DNA of 64,000 bases, taken from positions 1 through 64,000 of the forward strand of contig CAZSYU010000010.1 of NCBI GenBank assembly GCA_964611345.1, written 5' to 3'. Position numbers and translations under genes: made by a program. Below the pieces are notes generated by a model. It was not told where the DNA came from, did no database searches, and saw only the letters and a program-made list of their open reading frames with translations. Source of the DNA: JALZVT01 sp964611345 (GTDB lineage: Bacteria; Pseudomonadota; Gammaproteobacteria; Pseudomonadales; Azotimanducaceae). Positions 18,402-29,394 of this stretch are shown piece after piece (the stretch's first letter is position 1; each line of letters starts with the position of its first letter).

Positions 18402-19748
18402 ATGACACGCCTTCTACTTGCCGGTTCAGCCTCAGCGGATACCCAGCTTGCGCATAAACTGCGTCAGCAGGGCTATGACGTTTGTGGCTCACCAGAGCGC
18501 TCAACACGGACCGCCTTCGATCCGGGTTCGGTGCAGCTTGTGATTTACGGCGCACGCGATGGCGAAACCGCTTTCCTTGACGAGCTGGCAGACCTGCCCG
18601 TTATCGTGCTGGCCCGCAATCCTGATCCTCGCGCAGTTGTTGCTGTGATGAAAGCCGGAGCAACTGATTATCTGGTGCGGCCGTTCAGCAACGACGAACT
18701 GTTCGCCAGCGTCGAAAATGCCTGCAAAGTGTCTGCTCAAAATGCCCTGCAACCCAACGACAACAGTGTGCTTGCCAGCATGCTGGGTGACAGCCCGGTC
18801 ATGCAGACGCTGTTCGAGCGTATTCGTCGAGTTGCCCCCACCGAAACGCCAGTACTGATCGAAGGCGAGATTGGCAGTGGCAAAGAGCTTATCGCCAGAG
18901 CGATACACGCCTCTTCAACCCGCAATCAAATGCCGCTGATCACCATGAATTGCTCAGCGATTCCGGAAGCCCTGCAAGAAACCGAGTTGTTTGGTGACGC
19001 GGGGCTCAACTCCAGCCGCTCTGATGCCGGAGCGCACAGCCCAGACCAGAAAGGACTCATCGAAGCCGCCCACAAAGGCAGCCTGTTCCTAGATGACATT
19101 ACGGCACTCTCTTTGGGTTCCCAGGCCAAACTGTTACGGGTACTTAAGTCTGGCGAAAATCGCCGCATGGGGGCGACCAACCCACAAACGACCGACGTGC
19201 GTATTATCTGTGCGTGCCAAAGAGACCTGGCGAAACTGGTCGAAAGCGGTGCGTTCCGCGAAGACCTTTACTATCGACTCAACGTAGTCGCTCTGACCCC
19301 ACCGCCACTACGTGAGCGAGGCGATGATCGCATACGCCTGGCCGAGCGCTTTCTCGAACGCAGTGCGCGCAAACTCGGACGCGCACCCGCCGTGCTCACG
19401 AGCGACGCAATCGCAGCCATTACCGGCTACCACTGGCCAGGCAATGTCCGGGAAATGGAGAATGCCATTGAGCGCGCCGTTATTCTGGCAAGTTCCCGGG
19501 AAATCACCCCAGAGTTACTGGCAATCGATCTGACCACCCAAACGGTTGCGGAAACCACTACTGAGGCCGACCCGAATATCAGTCTCGAGGACTACTTCGT
19601 GAAATTTGTCACCGAGAACCAGGACCAGTGCACCGAGACCGAACTGGCCGAGCGTTTGGGGATCTCGCGCAAGAGTCTGTGGGAGCGACGGCAACGACTG
19701 AACATTCCCCGTAAACGCACCAAAAAGCGCGCCCCCCGCCGCACCTAG
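18402..19748 (+). CDS. CbrB-like NtrC-family regulator with degenerate receiver and no GAFTGA loop
   Basis: Occupies the cbrB slot between gluQ and pcnB; 448 aa. The receiver-like domain (1-105) lacks the acidic pair (LLLAGSAS), has Gly50 where the phospho-acceptor Asp should be, Ala71 for the Thr/Ser and Arg93 for the Lys. The AAA+ domain keeps Walker A (GEIGSGKE) and Walker B (GSLFLDDI). After ELFG, however, the sigma-54 contact motif GAFTGA is replaced by a serine/alanine-rich stretch. The C-terminal Fis-type helix-turn-helix (AERLGISRKSLWERRQRL) is CbrB-like. No cbrA sensor gene is adjacent. I infer a DNA-binding ATPase that probably does not activate sigma-54 in the classical way. Confidence 0.85.
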   Translation: MTRLLLAGSASADTQLAHKLRQQGYDVCGSPERSTRTAFDPGSVQLVIYGARDGETAFLDELADLPVIVLARNPDPRAVVAVMKAGATDYLVRPFSNDELFASVENACKVSAQNALQPNDNSVLASMLGDSPVMQTLFERIRRVAPTETPVLIEGEIGSGKELIARAIHASSTRNQMPLITMNCSAIPEALQETELFGDAGLNSSRSDAGAHSPDQKGLIEAAHKGSLFLDDITALSLGSQAKLLRVLKSGENRRMGATNPQTTDVRIICACQRDLAKLVESGAFREDLYYRLNVVALTPPPLRERGDDRIRLAERFLERSARKLGRAPAVLTSDAIAAITGYHWPGNVREMENAIERAVILASSREITPELLAIDLTTQTVAETTTEADPNISLEDYFVKFVTENQDQCTETELAERLGISRKSLWERRQRLNIPRKRTKKRAPRRT

Positions 19749-19845
19749 GCTCGTTACCGGAGACCACAAAGGCTCGCAACAGACCCACTATTTGGGTGTT
19801 TCAGTAACACTTCGATTATCCTAAGTCATTGTTTTAAATGGCTTA

Positions 19846-19874
19846 TTGCGCCCCTATTAGCATTGTCATAACAT
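19846..19874 (+). promoter_or_regulatory. Candidate sigma-70 promoter of CrcZ-like RNA
   Basis: TTGCGC (19846-19851) and TAACAT (19869-19874) are 17 bp apart, which would start a transcript near 19881, just ahead of the A-rich block. I looked for a GG-N10-GC sigma-54 element between 19749 and 19880 and found none with correct spacing. The match is moderate. Confidence 0.35.
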
Positions 19875-19974
19875 CCGCCTATCGCAGCATAAAAACCGCT
19901 ACGAGCCGCAGAAAACTCAAAACAACAACAAAACAACAAGAGCTTCAGCGCTGCCGCGATCCACAAACCTCCAA

Positions 19975-19992
19975 CCTCTCACTAGTGAGAGG
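19975..19992. repeat. Perfect 18-nt palindrome
   Basis: CCTCTCACTAGTGAGAGG is self-complementary over its full length. Flanking CCTCC and GGAGGG stretches could extend the pairing. It lies inside the predicted small RNA and could be a structural hairpin or a REP-like element. Confidence 0.7.
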
Positions 19993-20042
19993 GCAAAAGA
20001 GAGGGGAGGGACTACCGAACGGCCATGCCGAATCGGCGTAAG

Positions 20043-20075
20043 GGGCCCAATCACGCTGTGATGGGCGCCTTTCTT
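20043..20075 (+). terminator. Candidate Rho-independent terminator of the small RNA
   Basis: An imperfect stem of about 11 bp (GGGCCC..ATCAC / GTGATGGGC.CC, two single-base bulges, GCT loop) is followed by TTTCTT. The U-tract is weak. A stronger T8 run at 20110-20117 has no clear stem before it. Confidence 0.4.
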
Positions 20076-20582
20076 CCCAATTTATCCATCTTCTTTGGCC
20101 TGCATTAGGTTTTTTTTGGGCCGGTCCTTGGTAGACTTGACCCTTGTCCGGCGGCCTTGAGTCGTCCGGCGGCGCGCTATTGCTAGCCACTCGAATTTCG
20201 GTCACTTGAAATTCCTGGTCACATCAATAGCCCCAACCAACTGGCAAACCCCAGTTGTAGCTGGCCCAGACATCGGCCGACGCCGCTCTTGCCCTGCTTG
20301 AATCTGATCGCCAATGCTGCGGCGCCTCAGACGCAATCGGTCAATCGGTGTACAGACCCGGTCTCGCCGATTGCTCGCGCCCACTGCGTTATGTGGACGC
20401 CAAGGAGCAGTAAAGAGCAAGGCAGACCCGTTGCATTTACACAACGCGTGCAACCGATTTTGCACGCGCTAGCCGCAAAACCAGCCGCATATGCGGCCTG
20501 GTATTGCTGTGACTGATCGCTGCGGCTGAACGCGGCGCCAGGGGCACCAATCTGCGGTCTATACGCAAACTGGAAACACGCT
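20076..20582. other. Intergenic region before pcnB
   Basis: About 500 bp without a credible gene. It holds a T8 run (20110-20117), two copies of GTCCGGCGG near 20146 and 20163, and a perfect 14-bp palindrome GCCGCATATGCGGC (20484-20497) about 85 bp before the pcnB ATG. It presumably carries the pcnB promoter, but I see no convincing -35/-10 pair. Confidence 0.5.
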
Positions 20583-22283
20583 ATGGATGACAACACGGCG
20601 CACGAAGACGCCGACCAAGAGCTTGCTGACGCGGCTGCTGATACCGAAGACGCTGCAGAAGACTCTACGGAGACGAAAGCGCCGCGAGAAAAGCCGGTCG
20701 CAGCGCCCGGCATCATCGACCCCGAGCTCGTCGAGCCGGCGGCGGTTGAAGTGGTGCAAGGGCTCCGCGATCGCGACTTCGAAGCCTATTTGGTCGGTGG
20801 CTGTGTCCGCGATCTGCTGCTGGGGCTAACCCCCAAAGACTTCGATGTGGCGACCAACGCAACACCCGAGGAGGTGCGCCAGGTGTTTCGCCGGTCTCGT
20901 ACCGTCGGGCGGCGTTTCCGCATTGTGCATGTACGTATCGGACGACAACTCTTCGAAGTTTCTACCTATCGCAAAAACGTCGACGAGGATGACTTTCCGG
21001 AAGATGTCACCACATCTGAAGACGGTGTTATTTTGCGCGACAACAGTTACGGCACCATGGAAGACGATACCTTTCGTCGCGACTTCACCGTCAATGCCAT
21101 GTACTACGATCCACTGGATGGCTCGGTAACTGATCTGGCCGGCGGCCAGGAAGACTTAAAGGAGTGTCGCCTGCGCCTCATCGGCGAACCCCAACTCCGC
21201 CTGCGCGAAGACCCCGTGCGTATACTGCGCGCCATTCGCTTCGCGGCCAAACTCGACTTTGACATAGATCACTCGGTGCAGGACGCCATCCCACCCACGG
21301 CAGAATTGCTCACAGCCATACCACCAGCACGCCTGTTTGATGAAATGAACAAACTGTTTCTAGGCGGCAAAGCAGCACGCGCCTGGGAACTAATGCGTAA
21401 GTTTGGGCTGGCAGAAATTCTGTTCCCCGCCACCAACCCGGAAGACGAACTTGTTGCACTGGCGATGGAGAGTACAGACGGGCGCATCGCTGATGAAAAA
21501 CCGGTTACGCCAGGTTTTCTGTTTGCCGTACTGCTGTGGGATGACTATCAGGCGCGTATTACTGAAAACGCACTACAGCAGTCAATGCAAGAAGCAGAGA
21601 ACAACGCGGCAGCCGAGTGCATACGTGAGCAGCAGCTCACCATCGCCATCCCGCGTCGTTTCGCACAGTTCATTAGAGACGTCTGGGCACTGCAACCAAA
21701 ACTCGAGCGCCGCCAACAGAAAAATCTGTCGCGCATGCTCAGCCATCCCAAGTTTCGTGCGGGCTACGACTTTTTGCTGCTAAGAGCAGAAAAGAACCTG
21801 GTTGAACAGGAAGCAGCCGACTGGTGGACCGAAATTCAAAAAACCCACGAAGTTGTCCCTCGGCCTGATCCAGACGATGAAGACGATGATGGCAATCGAC
21901 GTGATGGTAAAGGCGGTGAAGGGCGCTCCCGGCGGCGACGCAGAGGTGGACGTAAGCGCGCGGGTTCTTCCGGGAATAACTCGGGCAACAAGAAAGATGG
22001 CGGCAACAGTAACCGCGGCGGCCGCAATCGTTCCGGACGCAAGAGAAATTCTGATGGCAATTCAGGGGGTAACTCGGCCGGCGGTGACGTTAACGGTAAC
22101 GTCGCCATCGGCGCTTCAGCCAGCAAGGGCAACTCGCAGCAGGCAAGTGGTGAAGACGGCGCACCGAAGAAGAAACGCCGACGACGACGCAGGCCCCGCC
22201 GCCGTAATAACGCAGGCGGCGACAGCGGCGGTAACACGCCTGCTGACAGTGGCGGCAATAGCGGCGGTAACTCGGCGGAGTAA
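20583..22283 (+). CDS. pcnB: Poly(A) polymerase with long basic C-terminal tail
   Basis: Adds poly(A) to RNA 3' ends and promotes decay. The nucleotidyltransferase head has YLVGGCVRDLLLG, the catalytic DFDVATNA and RRDFTVNAM; the RNA-binding body follows to about residue 425. Two extensions are unusual: an acidic D/A/T-rich start (1-40), and a tail of about 140 residues (428-566) of R/K clusters and G/N/S repeats, including eight consecutive-type arginine/lysine patches. Such tails often bind RNA. The position after the cbrB-like gene is the classical one; folK, which normally follows, is missing. Confidence 0.94.
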   Translation: MDDNTAHEDADQELADAAADTEDAAEDSTETKAPREKPVAAPGIIDPELVEPAAVEVVQGLRDRDFEAYLVGGCVRDLLLGLTPKDFDVATNATPEEVRQVFRRSRTVGRRFRIVHVRIGRQLFEVSTYRKNVDEDDFPEDVTTSEDGVILRDNSYGTMEDDTFRRDFTVNAMYYDPLDGSVTDLAGGQEDLKECRLRLIGEPQLRLREDPVRILRAIRFAAKLDFDIDHSVQDAIPPTAELLTAIPPARLFDEMNKLFLGGKAARAWELMRKFGLAEILFPATNPEDELVALAMESTDGRIADEKPVTPGFLFAVLLWDDYQARITENALQQSMQEAENNAAAECIREQQLTIAIPRRFAQFIRDVWALQPKLERRQQKNLSRMLSHPKFRAGYDFLLLRAEKNLVEQEAADWWTEIQKTHEVVPRPDPDDEDDDGNRRDGKGGEGRSRRRRRGGRKRAGSSGNNSGNKKDGGNSNRGGRNRSGRKRNSDGNSGGNSAGGDVNGNVAIGASASKGNSQQASGEDGAPKKKRRRRRRPRRRNNAGGDSGGNTPADSGGNSGGNSAE

Positions 22284-22288
22284 CAGGC

Positions 22289-23014
22289 ATGGCTGCAAGC
22301 TCAAACGCACAACGGACGGCCGGGGTTACCGGCGGTATCGAATCAATCGAACAGCACAACGAGCGCCTTAAAGCGGCTCCACGCTATATCGCGGTTGAAG
22401 GACCTATTGGCGTGGGTAAAACCACGCTATCAAAGCGCCTGGCCGATACGCTGGGCTACCCGCTGCTGCTCGAACCCGCCAGTGAAAACCCATTCCTCGA
22501 TCGCTTCTATCGTGATCCACGCGCCAACGCCCTACCCACCCAGCTATTCTTTTTGCTGCATCGCGTTCAGCAAATGCAGGACATAAGTTCGGGAGAACTG
22601 GTTGAGCCCAATTTGGTCGCCGACTTCCTGATAGAAAAAGATCGCCTGTTCGCCGAGCTGACGCTCGATGCAGAAGAGTACAAACTTTACGAACAGATCT
22701 ATGCGTCTCTGCGAGTCACCGCGCCAACGCCAGACCTGGTGATTTATCTGCAGGCACCAACCCGGGTATTACAGAACCGTATCCGCAACCGCGGCATTCA
22801 ATACGAACGCTACATAGACGAGGGTTATTTGGAGCGTTTGACAGATTCGTATGCACAGTTCTTCCACTTCTACGAAGAGGCACCGCTACTAATCGTCAAC
22901 GCAGCAGAGCTTGATCTCGCCGACAATCAGAGCCACTACGATGAATTGCTGGAGGAAATTTTGACGCAACGTACTCCGCGCCACTATTTCAACCCTCAAC
23001 CAACCTTGCTATAG
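22289..23014 (+). CDS. Deoxynucleoside kinase (deoxyadenosine/deoxycytidine kinase family)
   Basis: P-loop kinase of 241 aa that phosphorylates deoxynucleosides for salvage. Walker A is GPIGVGKTTL, followed by the dNK signatures EPASENPFLDRFY, the FLLHR segment, the DRLFAE-type motif IEKDRLFAELTL, and the lid RIRNRGIQYER. The first about 30 residues are non-conserved, so the start could lie further in. It begins 5 bp after pcnB and is followed by panB; a homologue fills the same place in related genomes, usually after folK. Confidence 0.9.
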   Translation: MAASSNAQRTAGVTGGIESIEQHNERLKAAPRYIAVEGPIGVGKTTLSKRLADTLGYPLLLEPASENPFLDRFYRDPRANALPTQLFFLLHRVQQMQDISSGELVEPNLVADFLIEKDRLFAELTLDAEEYKLYEQIYASLRVTAPTPDLVIYLQAPTRVLQNRIRNRGIQYERYIDEGYLERLTDSYAQFFHFYEEAPLLIVNAAELDLADNQSHYDELLEEILTQRTPRHYFNPQPTLL

Positions 23015-23090
23015 CTGCATTTCCAACCTTTTCTCAAGGCGATCATTGCTACACAAATAACCACCAGTCACTACTTAGGAGCAGTACCCT

Positions 23091-23912
23091 GTGAGTAGCC
23101 AAGTACAGAACAAAGCCGTAACAATTTCGACCTTGCAGGAAATAAAAGACAAGGGTGAAAAATTTGCCTGCCTGACCGCCTATGACGCCATTTTCTCCGA
23201 GCTTATCTCTAGTGCTGGCATCGAAGTGATGTTAGTTGGTGACTCACTGGGCATGGTTTTACAGGGTCACGATAGCACTCTGCCGGTAACGCTCGACGAC
23301 ATGGTGTATCACATGAATTGTGTTCGTCGCGGCAACACCGGCTCTGCCATCATGGCAGACCTGCCGTTTATGAGTTATGCATCAGAAGAACAATCACTCA
23401 CCAGTGCGGCAACGCTCATGCGGGCCGGCGCCCATATCGTAAAACTCGAAGGCGGCGCCTGGCTTGCCGAGTCAACCCGCATGCTGACAGAACGCGGCAT
23501 ACCCGTTTGCGCGCACATGGGTCTCACTCCCCAATCAATCAATCGGCTGGGTGGCTACCGGGTGCAGGGGCGAGACCCTGACCAGGCTCATACCATGATA
23601 GACGAGGCCAAAATTCTCGAAGACGCTGGGGCCTCCTTGCTGCTGCTCGAATGCGTACCTACCGGCCTGGCAGAAGAGATCACTACCTCGTTGCGCATAC
23701 CAGTAATTGGCATTGGCGCTGGTCCAACCACAGACGCCCAGATAATGGTGGTGCATGACATGTTGGGTATTACACCGGCCAGCATTCGCGTACCGAAGTT
23801 CGTGAAGAATTTTTTACCCGAAAGCACCAGCGGACTGGCGGGGGCCTTCGAGGCCTACGCCGCCGCCGTTCACAACGGGGTCTTCCCCGGTCCGGAACAT
23901 ACTTTCAAGTAA
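23091..23912 (+). CDS. panB: 3-methyl-2-oxobutanoate hydroxymethyltransferase
   Basis: First committed step of pantothenate synthesis: ketopantoate from alpha-ketoisovalerate and methylene-tetrahydrofolate. Typical motifs are CLTAYDAIFSELI, VMLVGDSLGMVLQGHDSTLPV and the metal/substrate region KLEGG, VCAHMGLTPQS and GIGAGP. The GTG start has a good TAGGAG nine bases upstream. Length (273 aa) is normal. It forms an operon with panC. Confidence 0.97.
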   Translation: MSSQVQNKAVTISTLQEIKDKGEKFACLTAYDAIFSELISSAGIEVMLVGDSLGMVLQGHDSTLPVTLDDMVYHMNCVRRGNTGSAIMADLPFMSYASEEQSLTSAATLMRAGAHIVKLEGGAWLAESTRMLTERGIPVCAHMGLTPQSINRLGGYRVQGRDPDQAHTMIDEAKILEDAGASLLLLECVPTGLAEEITTSLRIPVIGIGAGPTTDAQIMVVHDMLGITPASIRVPKFVKNFLPESTSGLAGAFEAYAAAVHNGVFPGPEHTFK

Positions 23913-23938
23913 GCTGGTTGCAGTCGGCCGTTTAAAAT

Positions 23939-24790
23939 ATGCGCACAGTTCACTCCATAGCGGACGTACGGGCGGCAGTTGCGACCTGGAAGCACAACAA
24001 CGACTCCATTGCGCTGGTGCCCACCATGGGCAATTTGCATTCGGGGCATTTGCAACTGGTAAAAGCGGCCAGTGAGCAGCACAGCAAGACGGTTGTTTCT
24101 GTTTTTGTGAACCCGCTGCAGTTTGGCCCCGATGAAGATTTCGACGCTTACCCGCGCACCCTGGACGCTGACGCCGAGGCACTAAGGCAGGTAGATGCCG
24201 ACCTTGTGTTTGCACCCAGCGTTGCTGAAATGTACCCCACGGGGCAAAGCGCACATGTTGAAGTTAAACTGCCAAGCCTTGCCAACCTGCTGTGCGGCGA
24301 ACATCGCCCAGGCCACTTCGATGGCGTAGGTACGGTGGTACTCAAACTGTTCAACATCGTGCAACCGCACGCTGCGTTTTTTGGTGAAAAAGATTTTCAA
24401 CAGCTATTGTTAATCAAAACCATTACACGGCAACTCGACTTGCCCATCGAGGTCTATGGTGTGCCGACGGTGCGCGCGGATGATGGTCTCGCCCTGTCCA
24501 GTCGCAACCAGTATTTAACCAGGGCCGAACGGGCCACCGCACCCTTATTGCAGGCTACCCTGCAATCAATAGCGGAAGCCCTAGCGGCTGGCGCAACCAA
24601 TTACGAGCAACTGGCTAGCGATGGTCTGGATAAGCTTCGCGAGGCAGGGTTCGACCCTGACTACATCGACATTCGCAACGCAGACACGCTGGCACCGCCT
24701 GACGCCGCCTCTCATAATTTACGCATTCTCGCAGCGGCTCGCCTTGGTGGCGCTCGCCTCATAGACAACATCGGAGCTTCTCGCCAATGA
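23939..24790 (+). CDS. panC: Pantoate--beta-alanine ligase
   Basis: Last step of pantothenate synthesis: ATP-dependent joining of pantoate and beta-alanine. VPTMGNLHSGHLQLV (HIGH-type), FVNPLQFGPDEDFDAYPR and SSRNQYL (KMSKS-type) are clear; 283 aa. It overlaps pgi by 4 nt (ATGA). In Pseudomonas panD, which makes beta-alanine, sits here, but no panD frame is present. Confidence 0.97.
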   Translation: MRTVHSIADVRAAVATWKHNNDSIALVPTMGNLHSGHLQLVKAASEQHSKTVVSVFVNPLQFGPDEDFDAYPRTLDADAEALRQVDADLVFAPSVAEMYPTGQSAHVEVKLPSLANLLCGEHRPGHFDGVGTVVLKLFNIVQPHAAFFGEKDFQQLLLIKTITRQLDLPIEVYGVPTVRADDGLALSSRNQYLTRAERATAPLLQATLQSIAEALAAGATNYEQLASDGLDKLREAGFDPDYIDIRNADTLAPPDAASHNLRILAAARLGGARLIDNIGASRQ

Positions 24791-26342
24791 ACCCAACCCA
24801 ATTGCCAGCCTGGCAAAACCTCACTGCGCTAGTCGCAGAGCAACGCACCGATACGAGCAGAGGGGCGGCAGCGGGACCCGTACTGAAAATTGGTGGAGTG
24901 CTCGCCGACTTCTCGCGCCAGCAAATAGACGCTGCCGTGCTCACCGAGCTGCTCAATCTGGCCAGCCAGTCAAAGTTGACGGAGGCAATCACCGCCCAGC
25001 TAGCCGGCGACAAGATCAATGCCAGCGAAAACCGTGCCGTTTTGCACACCGCCTTGCGCGCGCCGCACGGCGCTCGCCCAGGCGCAGTAGCAGACACTAT
25101 CGAAGCTGAAAGCGAACGCCTCGCTGCCTTCGTCACCGCCGTACGAACCCATCAATGGCGTGGCTATACCGGTAAAGCTATCCAGCACGTGGTGCACATT
25201 GGCATTGGCGGCTCGCACCTGGGACCCGAACTCGCCTATCGCGCGCTCGCAAGTCCCACTGACGCGCTTAAAGTTACTTTTCTGGCCAATCTGGACGGTC
25301 ACGCTGCTCGTGATGCTCTGCACGGACTCGATCCCGAAACGACGCTGTTCATCGTCGTGAGCAAGTCGTTCAGCACGCTGGAAACCAAGATGAACGCAAA
25401 CACCGCGCGGAGTTGGTTTATCGAGCGCACCGGCGATCTGGCTGCGATCAAGCAACACTTTGTTGCGGTCACCAGCAATCTTGCTGCTGCCGCTGACTTT
25501 GGCATGCCGGAAGAAAATCTGTTTGCCATGTGGGACTGGGTGGGCGGCCGTTACTCGCTGTGGTCTGCCGTTGGTTTACCGCTGATGCTGGCCTTGGGTG
25601 AAGCCGAGTTCGACCAGCTACTGGCAGGCGCGCATGAGCTCGACCAGCATTTGGCCAGCGCCCCGTTCGCCGAGAACCTGCCGGTACTCATGGCGCTCAT
25701 TGGCATCTACAACTACAACTTCAGAGGCGCAGAGACGCTCGCCGTATTGGCTTACGAGCGCCGCCTGGCACTCCTGCCTGACTACCTGCAGCAGCTTGAA
25801 ACCGAGAGTAACGGTAAATCGGTAGATCGCGCCGGTAACCCCATCGAGTACCCCACCATGCCGGTTCTGTGGGGGGGCGAAGAGTCCATAGGCCAGCACT
25901 CGTTCCACCAACTGCTGCACCAGGGCAATCGGCCATTCACGGCAGATTTTATTGGCACCTGTGTGCCTGATCACGAGTTTGCCGAGCACCACGATTGGCA
26001 GCTAGCCAACATGCTCGCCCAGGCCGAAGCCATGCAGTTTGGCGACAACGCAGACGACCCACAGCGCTTTGTGGCCGGCAAGCGTCCAACGACTACGCTG
26101 CTGTTGGAGGCGCTCACACCGCGCAATCTGGGTACGCTGCTTGCGCTGTACGAGCAAAAGGTGTTTTGTCAGGGCATCATCTGGAACATTAACTCATTCG
26201 ATCAGTGGGGCGTTGAACTGGGTAAAAAGCTGGCCGACCGCATCTATCCGGCAATGGCCGGCAGTGAGCGCCTCGTTGCTAACGGTGCCATTAGCCAGAC
26301 ACTGATCGATCACATCATTGACCAAGCGGGAACTGCCACCTA

Positions 26343-26343
<1 letters not shown>
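24787..26343 (+). CDS. pgi: Glucose-6-phosphate isomerase
   Basis: Interconverts glucose-6-phosphate and fructose-6-phosphate. It carries the sugar-phosphate sites GIGGSHLGP and VVSKSFSTLETKMNA, the catalytic region WDWVGGRYSLWSAVGLP, and C-terminal signature NINSFDQWGVELGKKLA. At 518 aa it is about 30 residues shorter than E. coli Pgi, with no missing catalytic motif. It is coupled to panC upstream (ATGA) and acs downstream (TAATG). Confidence 0.96.
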
Positions 26344-28286
<1,943 letters not shown>

Positions 28287-29381
28287 ATGGCGATAGAAGC
28301 CAAACCCGGCAGCAAGCGAGGTTTTCTCTACACCGGCGTTGCGTTCCTGCTACTCGCGATACTTGGTTATGTGTTTCGCGGTGAACTGTTAGGTGGCGCC
28401 ATGGCCTGGCAGATTGGTCCCGATCACGACTTCGCTGACCAGCCGGTCCCGGCCGCGCCCAGCTATGCAAACAACAGTGCGTGGGCTGCACTGCCTGAGA
28501 CTACAGAACCAGCGGACGAACGCCCCGCCGAAGCTGCGAACGACCCCACGGGCGACACGCCGGTCTTCTTTATCCATCCCACCAGCTACCTAAACAAGGC
28601 CAGCTGGAACCAACCCCTCGACGATGATACTGCTAACTGGATTGTGGATGAGCGGGTACTGCGCCATCAGGCGTCTGCCTTCAATAGTTGTTGCCGCGTG
28701 TTTGCGCCCCGCTACCGCCAGGCCACGTTCTACTCGTTTATCGAAAACGGTAACAACGCAAAGCAGGCACTCAATCTGGCGTATGGCGATGTGGTTAGTG
28801 CGTTCCACGAATTCTTAAACCGCATTCCCGCTAGTTCACCCTTTGTCCTCGCTGGACATTCCCAGGGCACCAAACACGGCGCACGGTTGCTGGCTGAAGA
28901 GATTGCCAACACCGAACTACGCGGTCGCCTGATTGCCGCCTACCTCATTGGGTTTTCGATTACCGCAGGCGATTTGGGCGGCGTGCCTGTCTGCAAGAGC
29001 CCCACGCAAACCGGTTGCGCCATCGGCTGGAACGCCATCGACGGCAACGGTCGCGGCGCCTTTAGCGGCACCGACAACATGCTGTGCGTCAACCCGCTGA
29101 GCTGGCGGCACGACGAGAGTTACGCCGAGCACGCACTCAATGCGGGCGCGATCGGCTACGCAAGCTACGGCCAGGCACAGGAGGATGAGGACGTCAGCGC
29201 GCTGAGCGTTGAACCTGGCGCGGCGGACGCCCAGTGCAAAGACGGCAATCTGTTCATACCGGAGCTCAAATCAGCTGCGTTTCCGCAACGTATGTTGGGC
29301 AACAGCATGCACGTGTACGATTACAGCCTGTTCCATATGAATATTCGCGCCAATGCACAGGCCCGGGTAAACGCTTTCTAA
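28287..29381 (+). CDS. DUF3089 alpha/beta-hydrolase-like protein
   Basis: Predicted membrane-anchored esterase/lipase-like protein, 364 aa. One N-terminal hydrophobic segment (LYTGVAFLLLAILGYVF) precedes the domain. Hydrolase features are VFFIHPTSYLNK near the N-terminus, the nucleophile elbow GHSQG, and a C-terminal HVYDYSLFHMN. Substrate unknown. The ATG follows the acs TAG with no gap, so it is co-transcribed with acs, but the sequence is not part of the conserved acs block. Confidence 0.8.
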   Translation: MAIEAKPGSKRGFLYTGVAFLLLAILGYVFRGELLGGAMAWQIGPDHDFADQPVPAAPSYANNSAWAALPETTEPADERPAEAANDPTGDTPVFFIHPTSYLNKASWNQPLDDDTANWIVDERVLRHQASAFNSCCRVFAPRYRQATFYSFIENGNNAKQALNLAYGDVVSAFHEFLNRIPASSPFVLAGHSQGTKHGARLLAEEIANTELRGRLIAAYLIGFSITAGDLGGVPVCKSPTQTGCAIGWNAIDGNGRGAFSGTDNMLCVNPLSWRHDESYAEHALNAGAIGYASYGQAQEDEDVSALSVEPGAADAQCKDGNLFIPELKSAAFPQRMLGNSMHVYDYSLFHMNIRANAQARVNAF

Positions 29382-29394
29382 AGAGGGTGACCAC

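Larger units (their letters stand above)
19881..20075 (+). ncRNA. Probable CrcZ-like Hfq-sequestering small RNA
   Basis: In Pseudomonas the interval between cbrB and pcnB encodes CrcZ, an RNA with A-rich AANAANAA sites that titrates Hfq/Crc and relieves catabolite repression. Here the same interval, on the same strand, has an AAC/AAA run at 19911-19940 (for example AACAACAACAAAACAACAAG), ideal for the distal face of Hfq. It is followed by a hairpin at 19975-19992 and a terminator-like hairpin at 20043-20075. No coding frame in it is credible. The boundaries are estimates from the promoter and terminator candidates. Homology to crcZ is judged by position and motif only. Confidence 0.6.

Noticed and set aside
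19838..20041. 67-codon plus-strand frame within the cbrB-pcnB interval
   Set aside because: It spans the predicted small RNA; residues are low complexity and it lacks a ribosome site.
19881..20080. Possible CRISPR or tandem repeat based on AAC units
   Set aside because: The repeats are trinucleotide-scale and A-rich without spacers; they fit Hfq-binding motifs better.
20202..20465. 87-codon minus-strand frame upstream of pcnB
   Set aside because: No ribosome site and no recognisable sequence; antisense to the pcnB promoter region.
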